This document shows positions 8,367 to 17,638 of a DNA stretch of 64,000 bases, in pieces. This DNA comes from an uncultured Bradyrhizobium sp. (GTDB taxonomy: Bacteria; Pseudomonadota; Alphaproteobacteria; Rhizobiales; Xanthobacteraceae). Every line of letters begins with the position of its first letter. Position 1 is the stretch's first letter. The stretch is from positions 124,001-188,000 of the forward strand of contig NZ_CAKZHY010000094.1 of NCBI RefSeq assembly GCF_936928535.1. Reading direction: 5' to 3'. The notes beneath the pieces are model-generated. The model did no database searches, was not told the origin of the DNA, and saw only the letters and a program-made list of their open reading frames with translations. Both the position numbers and the translations under genes were made by a program.

Positions 8367-8818
8367 ACTTCACACATCCTTCGTCAGCTTCGCCTTGCGG
8401 TTTTGGCATAAACCGTGCCGAGGGTATAGCGTGTCCGCCTTTGCGCATTCAGAATTCAGCTTCAATGTTATCCAGATCACAAAGCTGCAGCCGTTCTCCT
8501 GCGGTTTGCCGCAAGCGTGATCAGCACCCCCTCCAAACCTGTGGTAGCATCTCTTGGTGAAGCTCTATTAGCGTGCAATTGTTTTGAACACCATGGCAGG
8601 TTGTGATTGCAACACTGCCTGTGCCGAATCCGAACAGCAACGATCGCATTGCTTGCGATCAACGTGCCGGACAACCGACCCAATTTATTCACGCGCAGGC
8701 GAGGCCAAGCGTCTGCAAGCCATAGCACCTTGACTGCGGAATTTTCTCGATCGGCGCCAAACAGCGCCTGCGCAAACCCAGAAGCGATCGCGAGACATTC
8801 AGTTCAGGGAGTAGCAAC
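8367..8818. other. Non-coding spacer upstream of the large orphan gene
   Basis: About 450 bp with no convincing gene; the short frames here lack ribosome-binding sites and family resemblance. It is less GC-rich than its surroundings and should hold promoters for the IclR gene (leftward) and the 1050-aa protein gene (rightward). GGGAG a few bases before 8819 is a good ribosome-binding site for the latter. Confidence 0.6.
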
Positions 8819-11800
8819 ATGGCTCTCAGCAGCAGCAATTTGACTGATATTGGACAAGGCGCCGGCAAGACCAGCAATTTCTGGATACGATACGAGGATT
8901 CGCTCGCCGACCAGACCAACGTGGTCAATAACGCAAACTCCCTGCTCAGCGTCGTCGAGAACGAGTTCACCGTTACCACCGGCTGGTTCGGAACGCCCTC
9001 TACCCAGTTCGGCACCAGTCACCGGCAAGAGGTTCGTCTCGACCAGGCCGACACCGACCTTGGCGGCGGCAGCTTCAGCTTTCCCGGTGCCAGCAACAAC
9101 GGCTTCGGAAATCCGATCAGCCTCGATTCGCAAAACCTGATGAGCGATGCGCCGCTGCCGGCGCAGCGCGTCGAAATGGTATTCATGGCCGAGTGGGTCG
9201 AGGTGCTGATGGGCATCCGCGGCAACTGGAACGCCGGTGACAGCAGTGGCGAAGGATTGTCGCATTGGTCGGCCATCACCCGCTTCCAGCAGGGGCATGA
9301 CCATTACTACGGATCGTTCGTCGCGAACTGGTTGAACGGCGACGGCTCCCCCAATCAAGGATCGATCCTGCCGAACCCTGCGCGCGGCGACTGGGTCACC
9401 ACGACCTACACGGGCTCGACCGTGAGCGACGGCACGTTCGTTCACGGCGATGGCGATCCGGTCAGCTACGGCTGCGCGCTCGGCTTCATCTACTATCTCA
9501 ACGTCCAGCTCGGCTTCAGCATCAACCAGATCATCGCGAACTACGCTTCCAATCTCGCCAGCGTCTACCACGCGTTGACCAGCGACAATTCCAACCCGTT
9601 TCCGATCTTCCTCGGCCTCGTCCAGAGCGTCTATCCGCCCGGCGTGACCGCGTCGATTTCGGGCCCCAACCGAAACAATCCGTTCCCGATCGCCCGCGTC
9701 TCCTTCGGCGCCGGCAAGAACACTTTTGGCAAGGACGAGGCGCAGGACATCATCAACACGCAAGGCGGCTACGTTCCCAACGCCTTCACGATCTTCGTCG
9801 AGGGGTTCAGCAAGTCTTCCTTCCTGTCGCTCGGCATCACCGTCGGAAGCTTTGGCGGTTCGTTCCCAGGGCTATCAGGTGTTGCGATCACGCCCAACCC
9901 GACCGGCGTGCAGTTCGAGAGCGGCATCAACGACTTCACGCCGCAGCGTATCGAGATCCCCTATGACCTGCATATCGACACGCCGTTGCTGGCACAGTTC
10001 CCTACAAGCGGCGAGACCGAATTCGACCTCACGGTCTCACTGAATGCCTCCGCGACCGGACAGGTCAGCGGCTCGCAGGCCACAATGCAGTTCGAGCTGA
10101 TCGCCGGCGCCGATCCTTATTTCACCAATCTGAACGCCGACCACAGCAACCTGCCTTATCTCAGCCAGGACCTGCGCGTCTTCACGATCACCCCGGCGCT
10201 CAATGCGACGCCGATCCCCGGCGTGCCTGCGCTCGCCGACAATGTCTCCGGCGCCTACACTTACATCCAGAACCTGCTGTCGCGCTGGAATTCAGCGGCC
10301 AACGGCTTCACCAATCCGAACGGTCCCGATCCGTTCACGACGATCCTTCCTGACCAGGGCGACGCCAACCAGGGTGACTCATCCGTCAATCCGTTCACCG
10401 TGCAGATCAGCGGCACGTTCCCGCCCAATATCAGCATCGATAACAATTACAGCTTTGCCGTCGCGCGCGTGCGCTTGCGTGGCTCCGCGGCATCGCAAGC
10501 CAGCAATGTCCGCGTGTTCTTCAGGCTGTTCACCACCCAGACCAACGATACCGACTACGACGTCAACGGCGCCTATCTCTCCAACAACGATCCCGCCGGC
10601 AAGCCGGGATCACCGAGGCTGGGTGCCGGGAACACGACGATCCCGTTCTTCGCGACCAACAATTTCTCGAGCCAGACCGACTATACGACCGGTCCCAACA
10701 TCCATACGCTGACGATCCCTGACCATCAGGACCAACTCTGGTGGTATTTCGGCTGCTTCCTCAATCTTTATGACAACGGAAACGTCATCAACGGCGCGCA
10801 GGTGCAGACCTTATTGAACGGCACGCATCATTGCATCGTCGCCCAGATCGCCTTCGACGACGCGCCGATCCCGCAAGGCGTCTCGCCTTTGTCCTGGGAC
10901 CAGCTCGCGCAGCGCAACCTCCAGGTCACGCGCTCGGACAACCCAGGCCCGGCGGCGGCGCATCGCATTCCGCAGACCTTTGACACGAAGCCGGGCCGGA
11001 CCATCCGTCCACCGCACGGGCCGAACACGATCTATCCGGACGAGTTGATGATCGAATGGGGCGACGTGCCGTCGGGCTCGGTCGCCTCGCTGTACTGGCC
11101 GCAGGTGCATGCCAGCGACGTGCTGGCACTGGCCAAGGCCTTCTACGGCGTCTCGCCGCTCGGCATGAGCGATGCCAACACCATCCGGATCCCGATCACC
11201 CGTGGCGTCAGCTATGTGCCGATCCCGCCCGGCAGCGGCGACAATTTCGCCGGCCTTATCACCATCGATCTTCCCCTGGGCGTCCGCAGCGGACAGGTCT
11301 TCGACGTCACGGTCAAACGGCTCGGCACGCGCATCGGCAAGCCTTTGCCGCCGCCACCGCCGCCGGGCCCCAAGCTGCAGACCGCGCCTGCCGTGCTGCA
11401 CGCCAACGGCAAGACGATGCAGGAGGGAACCGCCAAGGGCAGCTCCAAGCCACATCGCACCGAACCGACACGCGTGGAGCGGATCCCCCAGTGGCGCTAC
11501 GTCGTCGGCACGTTCCAGATCCGCATTCCCGTGACCACGGGCGACAAGATCCTCCCCGCGGAGGAGACGACGCTCGCGATCATGAAATGGCGGCTGGAGC
11601 AGATGTCGCCGTCCAATCGCTGGCACCCGGTGCTGGTGCGCTACATCAAGTACATCTCCGACCGCGTCGACGGGCTCGGCGGCAACGCGAGTGCCGTGCC
11701 GCCTTCACTGACCTTTGTGCCGCCGTTGCCGAAGCCGCCACATGAGCCCGAGCGCGAGCGCTGCGGCAAGGTTTGCGAGGTGCTGTTCGACTGCCACGGC

Positions 11801-11971
11801 GAGTTCACCGGCTTCGTCCTCGAGGATTGCTGCGAGAAGCATGTGTTCCACAGCCGCGCCAGAGACGTCGGCAGGCTCGCGGTCAAAGCCTGCCGCTACG
11901 GGTTGACGCTGTGCGTCTGGGTCGACGGAAAGGACGGCGAGAAGATCCGCAAGCTCGCGATCAAGGCGTAG
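8819..11971 (+). CDS. Large uncharacterised protein (1050 aa)
   Basis: Not recognised as a member of a named family. There is no signal peptide or membrane helix. Residues about 118-165 (VEMVFMAEWVEVLMG, GNWNAGDSSGEGLSHWSAI) resemble the helical core of zincin-like domains, but no HExxH is present. The middle (about 280-790) is Gly/Asn/Thr-rich and beta-like. A polyproline linker lies near 840-850, then a basic segment. Residues 979-1050 form a separate Cys-rich domain (RCGKVCEVLFDC, LEDCCEKHVF, ACRYGLTLCVW). The gene stands alone with its own ribosome-binding site. A cell-surface or secreted structural or lytic role is possible; nothing in the neighbourhood supports one. Confidence 0.8.
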   Translation: MALSSSNLTDIGQGAGKTSNFWIRYEDSLADQTNVVNNANSLLSVVENEFTVTTGWFGTPSTQFGTSHRQEVRLDQADTDLGGGSFSFPGASNNGFGNPISLDSQNLMSDAPLPAQRVEMVFMAEWVEVLMGIRGNWNAGDSSGEGLSHWSAITRFQQGHDHYYGSFVANWLNGDGSPNQGSILPNPARGDWVTTTYTGSTVSDGTFVHGDGDPVSYGCALGFIYYLNVQLGFSINQIIANYASNLASVYHALTSDNSNPFPIFLGLVQSVYPPGVTASISGPNRNNPFPIARVSFGAGKNTFGKDEAQDIINTQGGYVPNAFTIFVEGFSKSSFLSLGITVGSFGGSFPGLSGVAITPNPTGVQFESGINDFTPQRIEIPYDLHIDTPLLAQFPTSGETEFDLTVSLNASATGQVSGSQATMQFELIAGADPYFTNLNADHSNLPYLSQDLRVFTITPALNATPIPGVPALADNVSGAYTYIQNLLSRWNSAANGFTNPNGPDPFTTILPDQGDANQGDSSVNPFTVQISGTFPPNISIDNNYSFAVARVRLRGSAASQASNVRVFFRLFTTQTNDTDYDVNGAYLSNNDPAGKPGSPRLGAGNTTIPFFATNNFSSQTDYTTGPNIHTLTIPDHQDQLWWYFGCFLNLYDNGNVINGAQVQTLLNGTHHCIVAQIAFDDAPIPQGVSPLSWDQLAQRNLQVTRSDNPGPAAAHRIPQTFDTKPGRTIRPPHGPNTIYPDELMIEWGDVPSGSVASLYWPQVHASDVLALAKAFYGVSPLGMSDANTIRIPITRGVSYVPIPPGSGDNFAGLITIDLPLGVRSGQVFDVTVKRLGTRIGKPLPPPPPPGPKLQTAPAVLHANGKTMQEGTAKGSSKPHRTEPTRVERIPQWRYVVGTFQIRIPVTTGDKILPAEETTLAIMKWRLEQMSPSNRWHPVLVRYIKYISDRVDGLGGNASAVPPSLTFVPPLPKPPHEPERERCGKVCEVLFDCHGEFTGFVLEDCCEKHVFHSRARDVGRLAVKACRYGLTLCVWVDGKDGEKIRKLAIKA

Positions 11972-12029
11972 GAACTGGCGCGCCGAGACGACCTCGTCGA
12001 TATGACCGACACGGTCGTGCGTAGGCGCG

Positions 12030-12782
12030 CTAGCTCGAAAGAAAATGCAGCAAGTCAGTCATGCCCCGTCCCTCGCCGTCGGGAACGGCGTCGAGCTGTT
12101 CCCGCGGCTGCTTCTGCCGGTTGACCCAAAAGGTGGGGTAGCCGAACAGCTTTGCGCCCGAGGCATCCCAGCCGGCGAAGGCGGCAAACAGGATTTCTTC
12201 GCGCTTCAGGGCGAAGGCATCGACACCCATCTGGTAGGCGCGTGGATCGGGCTTGTAGGTCCTGACAGCATCCGTGCTCAGCTGAAATTCGAAGATGCCC
12301 TCGAGCTCCGTGCCGCTGATATTGCCGTCAAACATCGCGGGCGAGAAATTGCTCAGGAGTGCCAGTCGCAAACCGCTTTCCTTTAGTCCGGACAAGGCCG
12401 GCAGCACGTCGGGCCAAGTCGGCATTCTGAGATAGCTCTCGACGAGAGCGCTTCGCTTGACACCGGTCAGCTCAAGATCGAGCGCCTTGCAGGCGAACAC
12501 CAGCGCCTCGTCGATAACGCCGAGGAAGTCGCGGTAACGTCCTGCCAAGCTTCGAAGCCAGGTGTACTCGAACTGCTTCGTTCGCCAGACGTTCGAGAGC
12601 TCGGCGCCGCGCCCGGGAAACAGCTGCTCCGCCAGCGCAAAGACCGGACGCGGATCGAAAATCGGAAAGCCGTCGAAGGCGATCGCCTTGATCGGTGTGC
12701 CTGCTCCCGGGGAGGAGCTTGCGATTCCTGATGCGATGGACAACGACGTGATCGCGAGAATCTGGCGACGACTGAAGGGCAT
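12030..12782 (-). CDS. HAD-fold haloacid-dehalogenase-like protein with Tat signal
   Basis: A 250-aa protein related to type II haloacid dehalogenases (WRTKQFEYTWLRSLAGRY, LALLSNFS, TYKPDPRAYQ, GAKLFGYPTFWVNR). It is preceded by a twin-arginine-like leader MPFSRRQILAITSLSIASG, so it is probably exported. The nucleophile motif reads AFDGFPIFD instead of the usual FDAYGTLFD, and the SSNGWD motif reads AFAGWD, so the Thr, Ser and Asn that support dehalogenation are missing while Asp, Arg and Lys remain. The start is uncertain: the ATG at 12782 gives the Tat leader, while a GTG at 12815 would lengthen it. Function probably differs from classical dehalogenases. Confidence 0.75.
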   Translation of the reverse strand: MPFSRRQILAITSLSIASGIASSSPGAGTPIKAIAFDGFPIFDPRPVFALAEQLFPGRGAELSNVWRTKQFEYTWLRSLAGRYRDFLGVIDEALVFACKALDLELTGVKRSALVESYLRMPTWPDVLPALSGLKESGLRLALLSNFSPAMFDGNISGTELEGIFEFQLSTDAVRTYKPDPRAYQMGVDAFALKREEILFAAFAGWDASGAKLFGYPTFWVNRQKQPREQLDAVPDGEGRGMTDLLHFLSS

Positions 12783-12916
12783 CTGTGAGTGCTCATGCGA
12801 TAGACGAACCCCCACCGATCATGATTGACCATGCACCTCGGATATTCCCGATTGCAGCGGATCGGGACGCATGCCGCGCACACAAAGTCTGCGCGCGTTG
12901 CTACAGCACCGGCAGA

Positions 12917-13384
12917 TCAGGAACCCTGCATATAGCGAACGGGATTCTCAGGATCCGCTGCGAAGATGCCGGCCACCTCCGCGAAAAGGCTCGATACGGC
13001 ATCCTGCTTGAGGTCGTCGAACCGCTCGAAGCTGAAATTATTGCCTCCCATGCGGAGCTCGCCGAGTTTGCCGGCATAGCGGGAGACGATCGGCGCGCCT
13101 TGCCTGGTCACGGTCACGTAGACGCTGATGTAGTTCTTCTGGAGCGCAACGCCGATCACCGGCCAGTCCGTGCTTTTGCCTGATTTGATGGCGTAGCGAA
13201 ACTTGCCATAGCCGATCATCTTCATGCGCATGCCCGCCTCTCCCGCCGGCGTTCCCTGATGGAAATGGCGTTTGAGGACTGGCGCGGCCGAGACGATCAG
13301 CTTGTGCAACTCAGTCAGATCGCGCTTTCGCTCGGGATCGAAATCGAGGTAGGCCTGCAACGTATCGGCGGTGACGCGAAACAT
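12917..13384 (-). CDS. DUF1801 domain protein
   Basis: A 155-aa cytoplasmic protein matching the DUF1801/YdhG-like fold: an N-terminal helix (TLQAYLDFDPERKRDLTELH), then MKMIGYGKFRYA, VIGVALQKNYISVYV, and a C-terminal FERFDDLKQDAVSSLFAEV. Function of the family is unknown. The ATG at 13384 is preceded by GAGG at good spacing, so it is preferred over the upstream in-frame codon. It follows a GNAT gene on the same strand by 26 bp and may be cotranscribed with it. Confidence 0.75.
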   Translation of the reverse strand: MFRVTADTLQAYLDFDPERKRDLTELHKLIVSAAPVLKRHFHQGTPAGEAGMRMKMIGYGKFRYAIKSGKSTDWPVIGVALQKNYISVYVTVTRQGAPIVSRYAGKLGELRMGGNNFSFERFDDLKQDAVSSLFAEVAGIFAADPENPVRYMQGS

Positions 13385-13410
13385 GTGAGCCTCGACTGCT
13401 GGCTGCTGCG

Positions 13411-13926
13411 CTACTCCCGCGCCTTGCTCCAATCAGGGGCAACCGTGCCCGAGACGCCTTCGAAGGCGCCATCCGCAAGCTCGAACACCAGGACGCGCGC
13501 GGCATCGACCGGGCCCGGCATGGTGATGCGGCCCTTGGGCACCAGCTTGAAGCCGACGCGGCTGTAATAGGGCTCGTCGCCGACCAGCAGCACGATGCGA
13601 TGCCCCTTCTCCCTGGCCTCGCTCAACGCCCGCTCCATCAGCATACGGCCGATGCCGCGGCTGCGGAACGGCGGCTCCACCGTCAGCGGCCCGAGCAGCA
13701 GCGCCGGCGTCTCGCCGACCGTCACAGGCAATTGCCTGACGGAGCCGACCAGCAACGTACCGATGCGGGCGGTGAAGGAGACGTCGAGCAGGTGGTCGAC
13801 ATGTTCGCGGATGCGATAGGCGCTGAGCACGAAGCGGCCGGGGCCAAACGTGCGTTCGTGCAGGCGTTCGATCGCCTGGGCGTCGCCTGCGGCTTCGGGA
13901 CGGATGGTGATGGAAAGATCGTTCAT
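13411..13926 (-). CDS. GNAT-family N-acetyltransferase
   Basis: A 171-aa GNAT protein of the YhbS type. The acetyl-CoA site is visible as LTVEPPFRSRGIGRMLMERAL (R-x2-G-I-G with the flanking beta4/alpha3), followed by VLLVGDEPYYSRVGFKLVP, the typical end of the fold. The acceptor substrate cannot be inferred. It lies upstream of the DUF1801 gene in the same direction. Confidence 0.85.
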   Translation of the reverse strand: MNDLSITIRPEAAGDAQAIERLHERTFGPGRFVLSAYRIREHVDHLLDVSFTARIGTLLVGSVRQLPVTVGETPALLLGPLTVEPPFRSRGIGRMLMERALSEAREKGHRIVLLVGDEPYYSRVGFKLVPKGRITMPGPVDAARVLVFELADGAFEGVSGTVAPDWSKARE

Positions 13927-14038
13927 GTAACCAGCGCGTTTTCGAGCGAAGTGGGACCCGGTTCGCGTTCAGAAAACGCGTCAATACGGGAAGCGGAGTA
14001 GCATCTGGACGTGCTGCCGTCCATGGGAGCGCTCCAGG

Positions 14039-14974
14039 TCAGGTCCTTATCAGCCCCGGCTGGGACAGATAGGCCAGCATTTTCATCTCCCGCCGTCCTC
14101 GCGTGACGGTGTCGAGCACGAGGCCCGAGGAGACCGACAGCATCGCCATGATCATCAGGCCCATCGACAGCACGGCGGTCGGCAACCGCGGCACCAGCCC
14201 GGTTTCGATGAAGGTGATCACGACAGGAATCGCAAGCAGCACCGACACGACAGCCAGCAGGATGCCGATGGCTCCGAAGAAGCGCAGCGGCTTTTCGGAG
14301 CGATAGAGTTTCAGCATGGTGCCGAGAATGCGAAAGCCGTCGCGCCAGGTGTTGAGTTTCGAGAACGAACCTTCAGGCCGCGCGTAATAGGGCGTCTCGA
14401 CCTCCGCCACCGGCAGCGACAATTCCAGCGCGTAGACGGCAAGCTCGGTTTCGATTTCGAAGCCATCCGACAAGACCGGGAACGATTTGACGAAGCGGCG
14501 CGAGAACACCCGGTAGCCGGAGAGGATGTCCTGGAAGTCGCGGCCGAAGGTCCAGGCCAGGAACCCGGTCAGCATGCGGTTGCCGGTGCGATGGCCGAGA
14601 CGGTAGGCGGCTTGCGACTGGTCGATGCGGAGCCCGACCACCATGTCGAGATTTTCGCCGAGCAGCTTGTCGATCATGCCCGATGCGCTCGGCGCGTCGT
14701 AGGTGGCATCGCCGTCGACTAGTACGTAGATGTCGGCCTCGACGTCGGCGAACATGCGACGCACGACGTGGCCCTTGCCCTGCCGCCGCTCACTGCGGAC
14801 GATCGCGCCGGCCTCGCGCGCAACGGTCGCGGTGCGGTCGCGTGAATTATTGTCGTAGACATAGATCTCCGCCGCGGGCAGCGCGCTGCGGAAGGCGGTG
14901 ACGACGGTCGCGACCGCGGCCTCCTCGTTGTAGCAGGGCACCAGCACGGCGATGCGAGGTTGCGCCGACGTCAT
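14039..14974 (-). CDS. Family 2 glycosyltransferase, polyprenyl-phosphate sugar synthase type
   Basis: A 311-aa GT2 enzyme: AVLVPCYNEEAAVATVV at the N-terminus, DNNSRDRTATVA, the nucleotide-sugar metal site VLVDGDATYD, and SGYRVFSRRFVKSFP. It ends with two transmembrane helices (FFGAIGILLAVVSVLLAIPV and VLSMGLMIMAMLSVSSGLVL), as in GtrB/ArnC-like enzymes that load a sugar onto undecaprenyl phosphate at the inner membrane. Its start overlaps the stop of the upstream integral membrane gene (ATGA, 14971-14974), so the two are translationally coupled. Confidence 0.88.
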   Translation of the reverse strand: MTSAQPRIAVLVPCYNEEAAVATVVTAFRSALPAAEIYVYDNNSRDRTATVAREAGAIVRSERRQGKGHVVRRMFADVEADIYVLVDGDATYDAPSASGMIDKLLGENLDMVVGLRIDQSQAAYRLGHRTGNRMLTGFLAWTFGRDFQDILSGYRVFSRRFVKSFPVLSDGFEIETELAVYALELSLPVAEVETPYYARPEGSFSKLNTWRDGFRILGTMLKLYRSEKPLRFFGAIGILLAVVSVLLAIPVVITFIETGLVPRLPTAVLSMGLMIMAMLSVSSGLVLDTVTRGRREMKMLAYLSQPGLIRT

Positions 14975-16122
14975 CGTGGTGTGGCTCCGAGACCAGCCGG
15001 CGCATGCTGAGCCGACGCAGCCTCAGACACAGCGGCAGGCTGCAGCAGCCGCGCAAACGACAGCGTCCACAACGACAGCATCGTGACCGGCACGACATAG
15101 TATGGCGTGAAGATCGGGTGGCTCATGAAGAAGCCGAGATTGACGACGAGGTTGCCGGCAACGACGAGCGCAGCCTGTTGCACATGCGGCTCGACGGCCC
15201 GCAGCAGCGCGAGCGTGGCGCCGATCGCAAGCACGATCAGCACGATTTGCGTGTCGCGCAGATACTGGCCGAACACGGCAAGGTCGAACGCGGGCGCCAC
15301 CACGTCGGCGCTGCCGTAGGTCGTCGCCAATGCGCTGCCGGCGTTGATGGCCTGCGCGACCAGCGTCGGCGCCATGCCGACGAGCACGCCGGCACCGAAG
15401 GCGAGGCCCCGCACGAAGGTTGCGAGCGAGCGCGTCCACATAAAAGGAATGCCGAGGAACAGGAAATAGCCGGCGGCGAGCAGCGCGTTCGGCAGCCTGA
15501 AATTGACGGAGGCGCCGAGCAGGAGACCGATCAACGCGATCAGCAAGACGCTGCGTTTGTCCCGGCTCAGCCATATCGCGGTCAGGAAACCGGAAAGGGC
15601 GCACAGCGCCATGGTCGGAGCGACCGAATAGCTCGCCTTGGCTGGGTTGACCATGAGATAGACGGCAAGCGCGCCGAACAGGCCCGCAGCAACGACCGAT
15701 GGCAGCGTCCGCGCCATCGCAATGCCTGCGAGTGCGAGGCCGCACACGATCAGGCTCGCGGCAATGTAGAGCGGCACCACCTGGTGGCCTTCCGGAAACA
15801 GCGCCAGCAGAAAGCCCGTGCCCGGCGGGTATTGCAGCACGACCTTCCCATCACGCATCGGATTGTGGCAGGGCCAGCGGATCGGATCCTTCCACTCGGG
15901 AAAGGCGATCTGCTTCATCTTGCCTTCGAAGTAGCGATCGTCGTCCCTGACCGCATTGGTGTCGAGCCCGCCGGCGCCAAAGCGCTGGAACAGATGGGCC
16001 TGCCTGAGATAGCAGATGTCGTCATAAACCCCGCGCGCCTCGCTCCAGCGCGACATTGTCCAGATGTTGCTGGCGAGGATCGCGAGGCAGATCAGGCCGA
16101 AGGCGAGTTTTGCGGCTTTCAT
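14971..16122 (-). CDS. Polytopic membrane protein, GT-C-like, partner of the GT2 enzyme
   Basis: A 383-aa protein with about ten hydrophobic helices and an N-terminal periplasmic loop (SEARGVYDDICYLRQAHLFQ, QIAFPEWKDPIRWPCHNP, VLQYPPGTGFLLALFPEG). The acidic YDD just after the first helix and the PPGTG loop suggest a GT-C glycosyltransferase that uses a lipid-linked sugar. No family name is certain. The ATG at 16122, with GGAA upstream, is chosen over a 52-residue charged extension. It is fused into one operon with the overlapping GT2 gene and probably consumes that enzyme's lipid-sugar product to decorate a cell-envelope polymer. Confidence 0.7.
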   Translation of the reverse strand: MKAAKLAFGLICLAILASNIWTMSRWSEARGVYDDICYLRQAHLFQRFGAGGLDTNAVRDDDRYFEGKMKQIAFPEWKDPIRWPCHNPMRDGKVVLQYPPGTGFLLALFPEGHQVVPLYIAASLIVCGLALAGIAMARTLPSVVAAGLFGALAVYLMVNPAKASYSVAPTMALCALSGFLTAIWLSRDKRSVLLIALIGLLLGASVNFRLPNALLAAGYFLFLGIPFMWTRSLATFVRGLAFGAGVLVGMAPTLVAQAINAGSALATTYGSADVVAPAFDLAVFGQYLRDTQIVLIVLAIGATLALLRAVEPHVQQAALVVAGNLVVNLGFFMSHPIFTPYYVVPVTMLSLWTLSFARLLQPAAVSEAASAQHAPAGLGATPR

Positions 16123-16169
16123 CAGGTTTCCGTGGTGTCCTTGAGGACCCGTACTAGCATAGCCAGCCC

Positions 16170-16661
16170 TCAGCGCCACGTCGCCATCACGGGCTTGCCA
16201 TCGAGCACTTCCGCGATCCGCAAGCGCGTGCCGGGCGTTACCCCCTCCGGCAGCGCGGCGACGTCGAAAAAGCCGCATTCGACGATCTCGCGGTTGGGCG
16301 CAGGCAACCGGTCCTGCCGGAAATGCCTGACGACGTAGACCGCGACATGGTCGCGGCGGGAGACGTGGCTGTTCAGGAAAATGCCATGCAGCGAGGCCTC
16401 TCCGGTCAGGTCGATGTCGCCCTCCTCCTTGAGCTCGCGGCGCATCGCCTGTTCCATGGTCTCGCCGAAGTCGACGCCGCCGCCGGGCAAATACCAGCCG
16501 GAGACGTAGCTGTGCTTGACCAGGAACACCTTGTTGTCGGCATCGAGCACCACGGCGCGAACGCCCAGCGTCATGCCACGGACCACCAGGAAATAGGCGT
16601 GGAAGAACCGCCGCAGCAGCGGCTCGAATTTTCGTCGGACCCGGTGCAGACGCTCTCCCAT
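16170..16661 (-). CDS. NUDIX hydrolase
   Basis: A 163-aa protein with a NUDIX box GGVDFGETMEQAMRREL followed by KEEGDI. All catalytic Glu/Arg positions fit G-x5-E-x7-R-E-U-x-E-E-x-G-U, but the last conserved Gly is Asp. It hydrolyses some nucleoside diphosphate linked to a moiety X; substrate unknown. The ATG at 16661 has a GAGAG ribosome-binding site. It lies 47 bp upstream of the membrane glycosyltransferase gene on the same strand, so activated-sugar or lipid-pathway housekeeping is conceivable. Confidence 0.85.
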   Translation of the reverse strand: MGERLHRVRRKFEPLLRRFFHAYFLVVRGMTLGVRAVVLDADNKVFLVKHSYVSGWYLPGGGVDFGETMEQAMRRELKEEGDIDLTGEASLHGIFLNSHVSRRDHVAVYVVRHFRQDRLPAPNREIVECGFFDVAALPEGVTPGTRLRIAEVLDGKPVMATWR

Positions 16662-16749
16662 CAGTCTCTCAGGCTTCCCTTGCACGTCTCTTGCACGTTG
16701 CCGGCGACCTTGCCATTACAGCATATGAATAGCGAGGCAATCGCACGCC

Positions 16750-17631
16750 ATGGCCCTTTTCACGCTCGCCCATCTGTCCGACCCGCATCTGCCGCCGCTG
16801 CCGAAGCCGCGGCTGAGCGAGCTCGCGGGCAAGCGCGCGCTCGGCTACGTCAACTGGACGCGCAACCGCCATAAATACCAGCGCCGCGAGGTGCTGGACG
16901 CGCTGGTTGCCGATGTGAAGGCGCAGGCGCCGGATCACATCGCGGTCACCGGCGATCTCGTCAATCTGGCGATGGAGGCGGAGTTCGCGCCGGCGCGCGC
17001 CTGGCTCGAGGGCGTCGGCTCGCCCGACCGCGTCACCACGATTCCCGGCAATCACGACGCCTATGTCCGCGCGACCTCTCACCGCTTCGGCGAGACCTTT
17101 GCGCCCTATCTTGCCGATGACGACGGCCGCATTGGCTTTCCCGGCGTGCGTCGCCGCGGACCGGCTGCGCTGATCAGCCTCTCCAGTGCCGTGCCGACGC
17201 TGCCCTTGATGGCGACGGGCACACTCGGGCGCAATCAGCTCGCCGATCTCGAACAGGTGCTCGAGCAGCTCGCGACCGAAGACGTCTTCCGTGTGCTGCT
17301 GGTGCATCATCCCCTGAAATCCAACGCGCGCCAGAAGCGGCTGACGGATTCGGCCGCGCTGCTGGCGCTGCTGCAGCGCCAGGGCGTCGAGCTGGTTCTG
17401 CACGGGCACGACCACATTCATTCGACGATGTGGTTCGAGGGCCCAAACGGAAAGATTCCCGCGATCGGGGTGCCATCGGCCTCTGCGCTCGCGCACGGGC
17501 GTTATCCCGCGGCGGCCTACAATCTGCTCGCGATCGAGAAGGACAATGCCGGCTGGCGCTGCGAGCAGATCGTGCGGAGCATCGATCATGGCTTGCAGGT
17601 CCGGGAGATCAAGCGCGCAAGATTGGTGTGA
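16750..17631 (+). CDS. Calcineurin-like metallophosphoesterase
   Basis: A 293-aa protein with the full set of metallophosphoesterase motifs in order: HLSDPHL (residues 8-14), AVTGDLVN, TIPGNHDAY, LLVHHPL and LHGHDHIH. These bind two metal ions and hydrolyse phosphodiesters or phosphomonoesters; CpdA/Icc-like cyclic-nucleotide or other small substrates are possible. No signal peptide, so cytoplasmic. It is divergent from the NUDIX gene and followed by a palindromic repeat. Confidence 0.88.
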   Translation: MALFTLAHLSDPHLPPLPKPRLSELAGKRALGYVNWTRNRHKYQRREVLDALVADVKAQAPDHIAVTGDLVNLAMEAEFAPARAWLEGVGSPDRVTTIPGNHDAYVRATSHRFGETFAPYLADDDGRIGFPGVRRRGPAALISLSSAVPTLPLMATGTLGRNQLADLEQVLEQLATEDVFRVLLVHHPLKSNARQKRLTDSAALLALLQRQGVELVLHGHDHIHSTMWFEGPNGKIPAIGVPSASALAHGRYPAAAYNLLAIEKDNAGWRCEQIVRSIDHGLQVREIKRARLV

Positions 17632-17638
17632 GAGTTTC

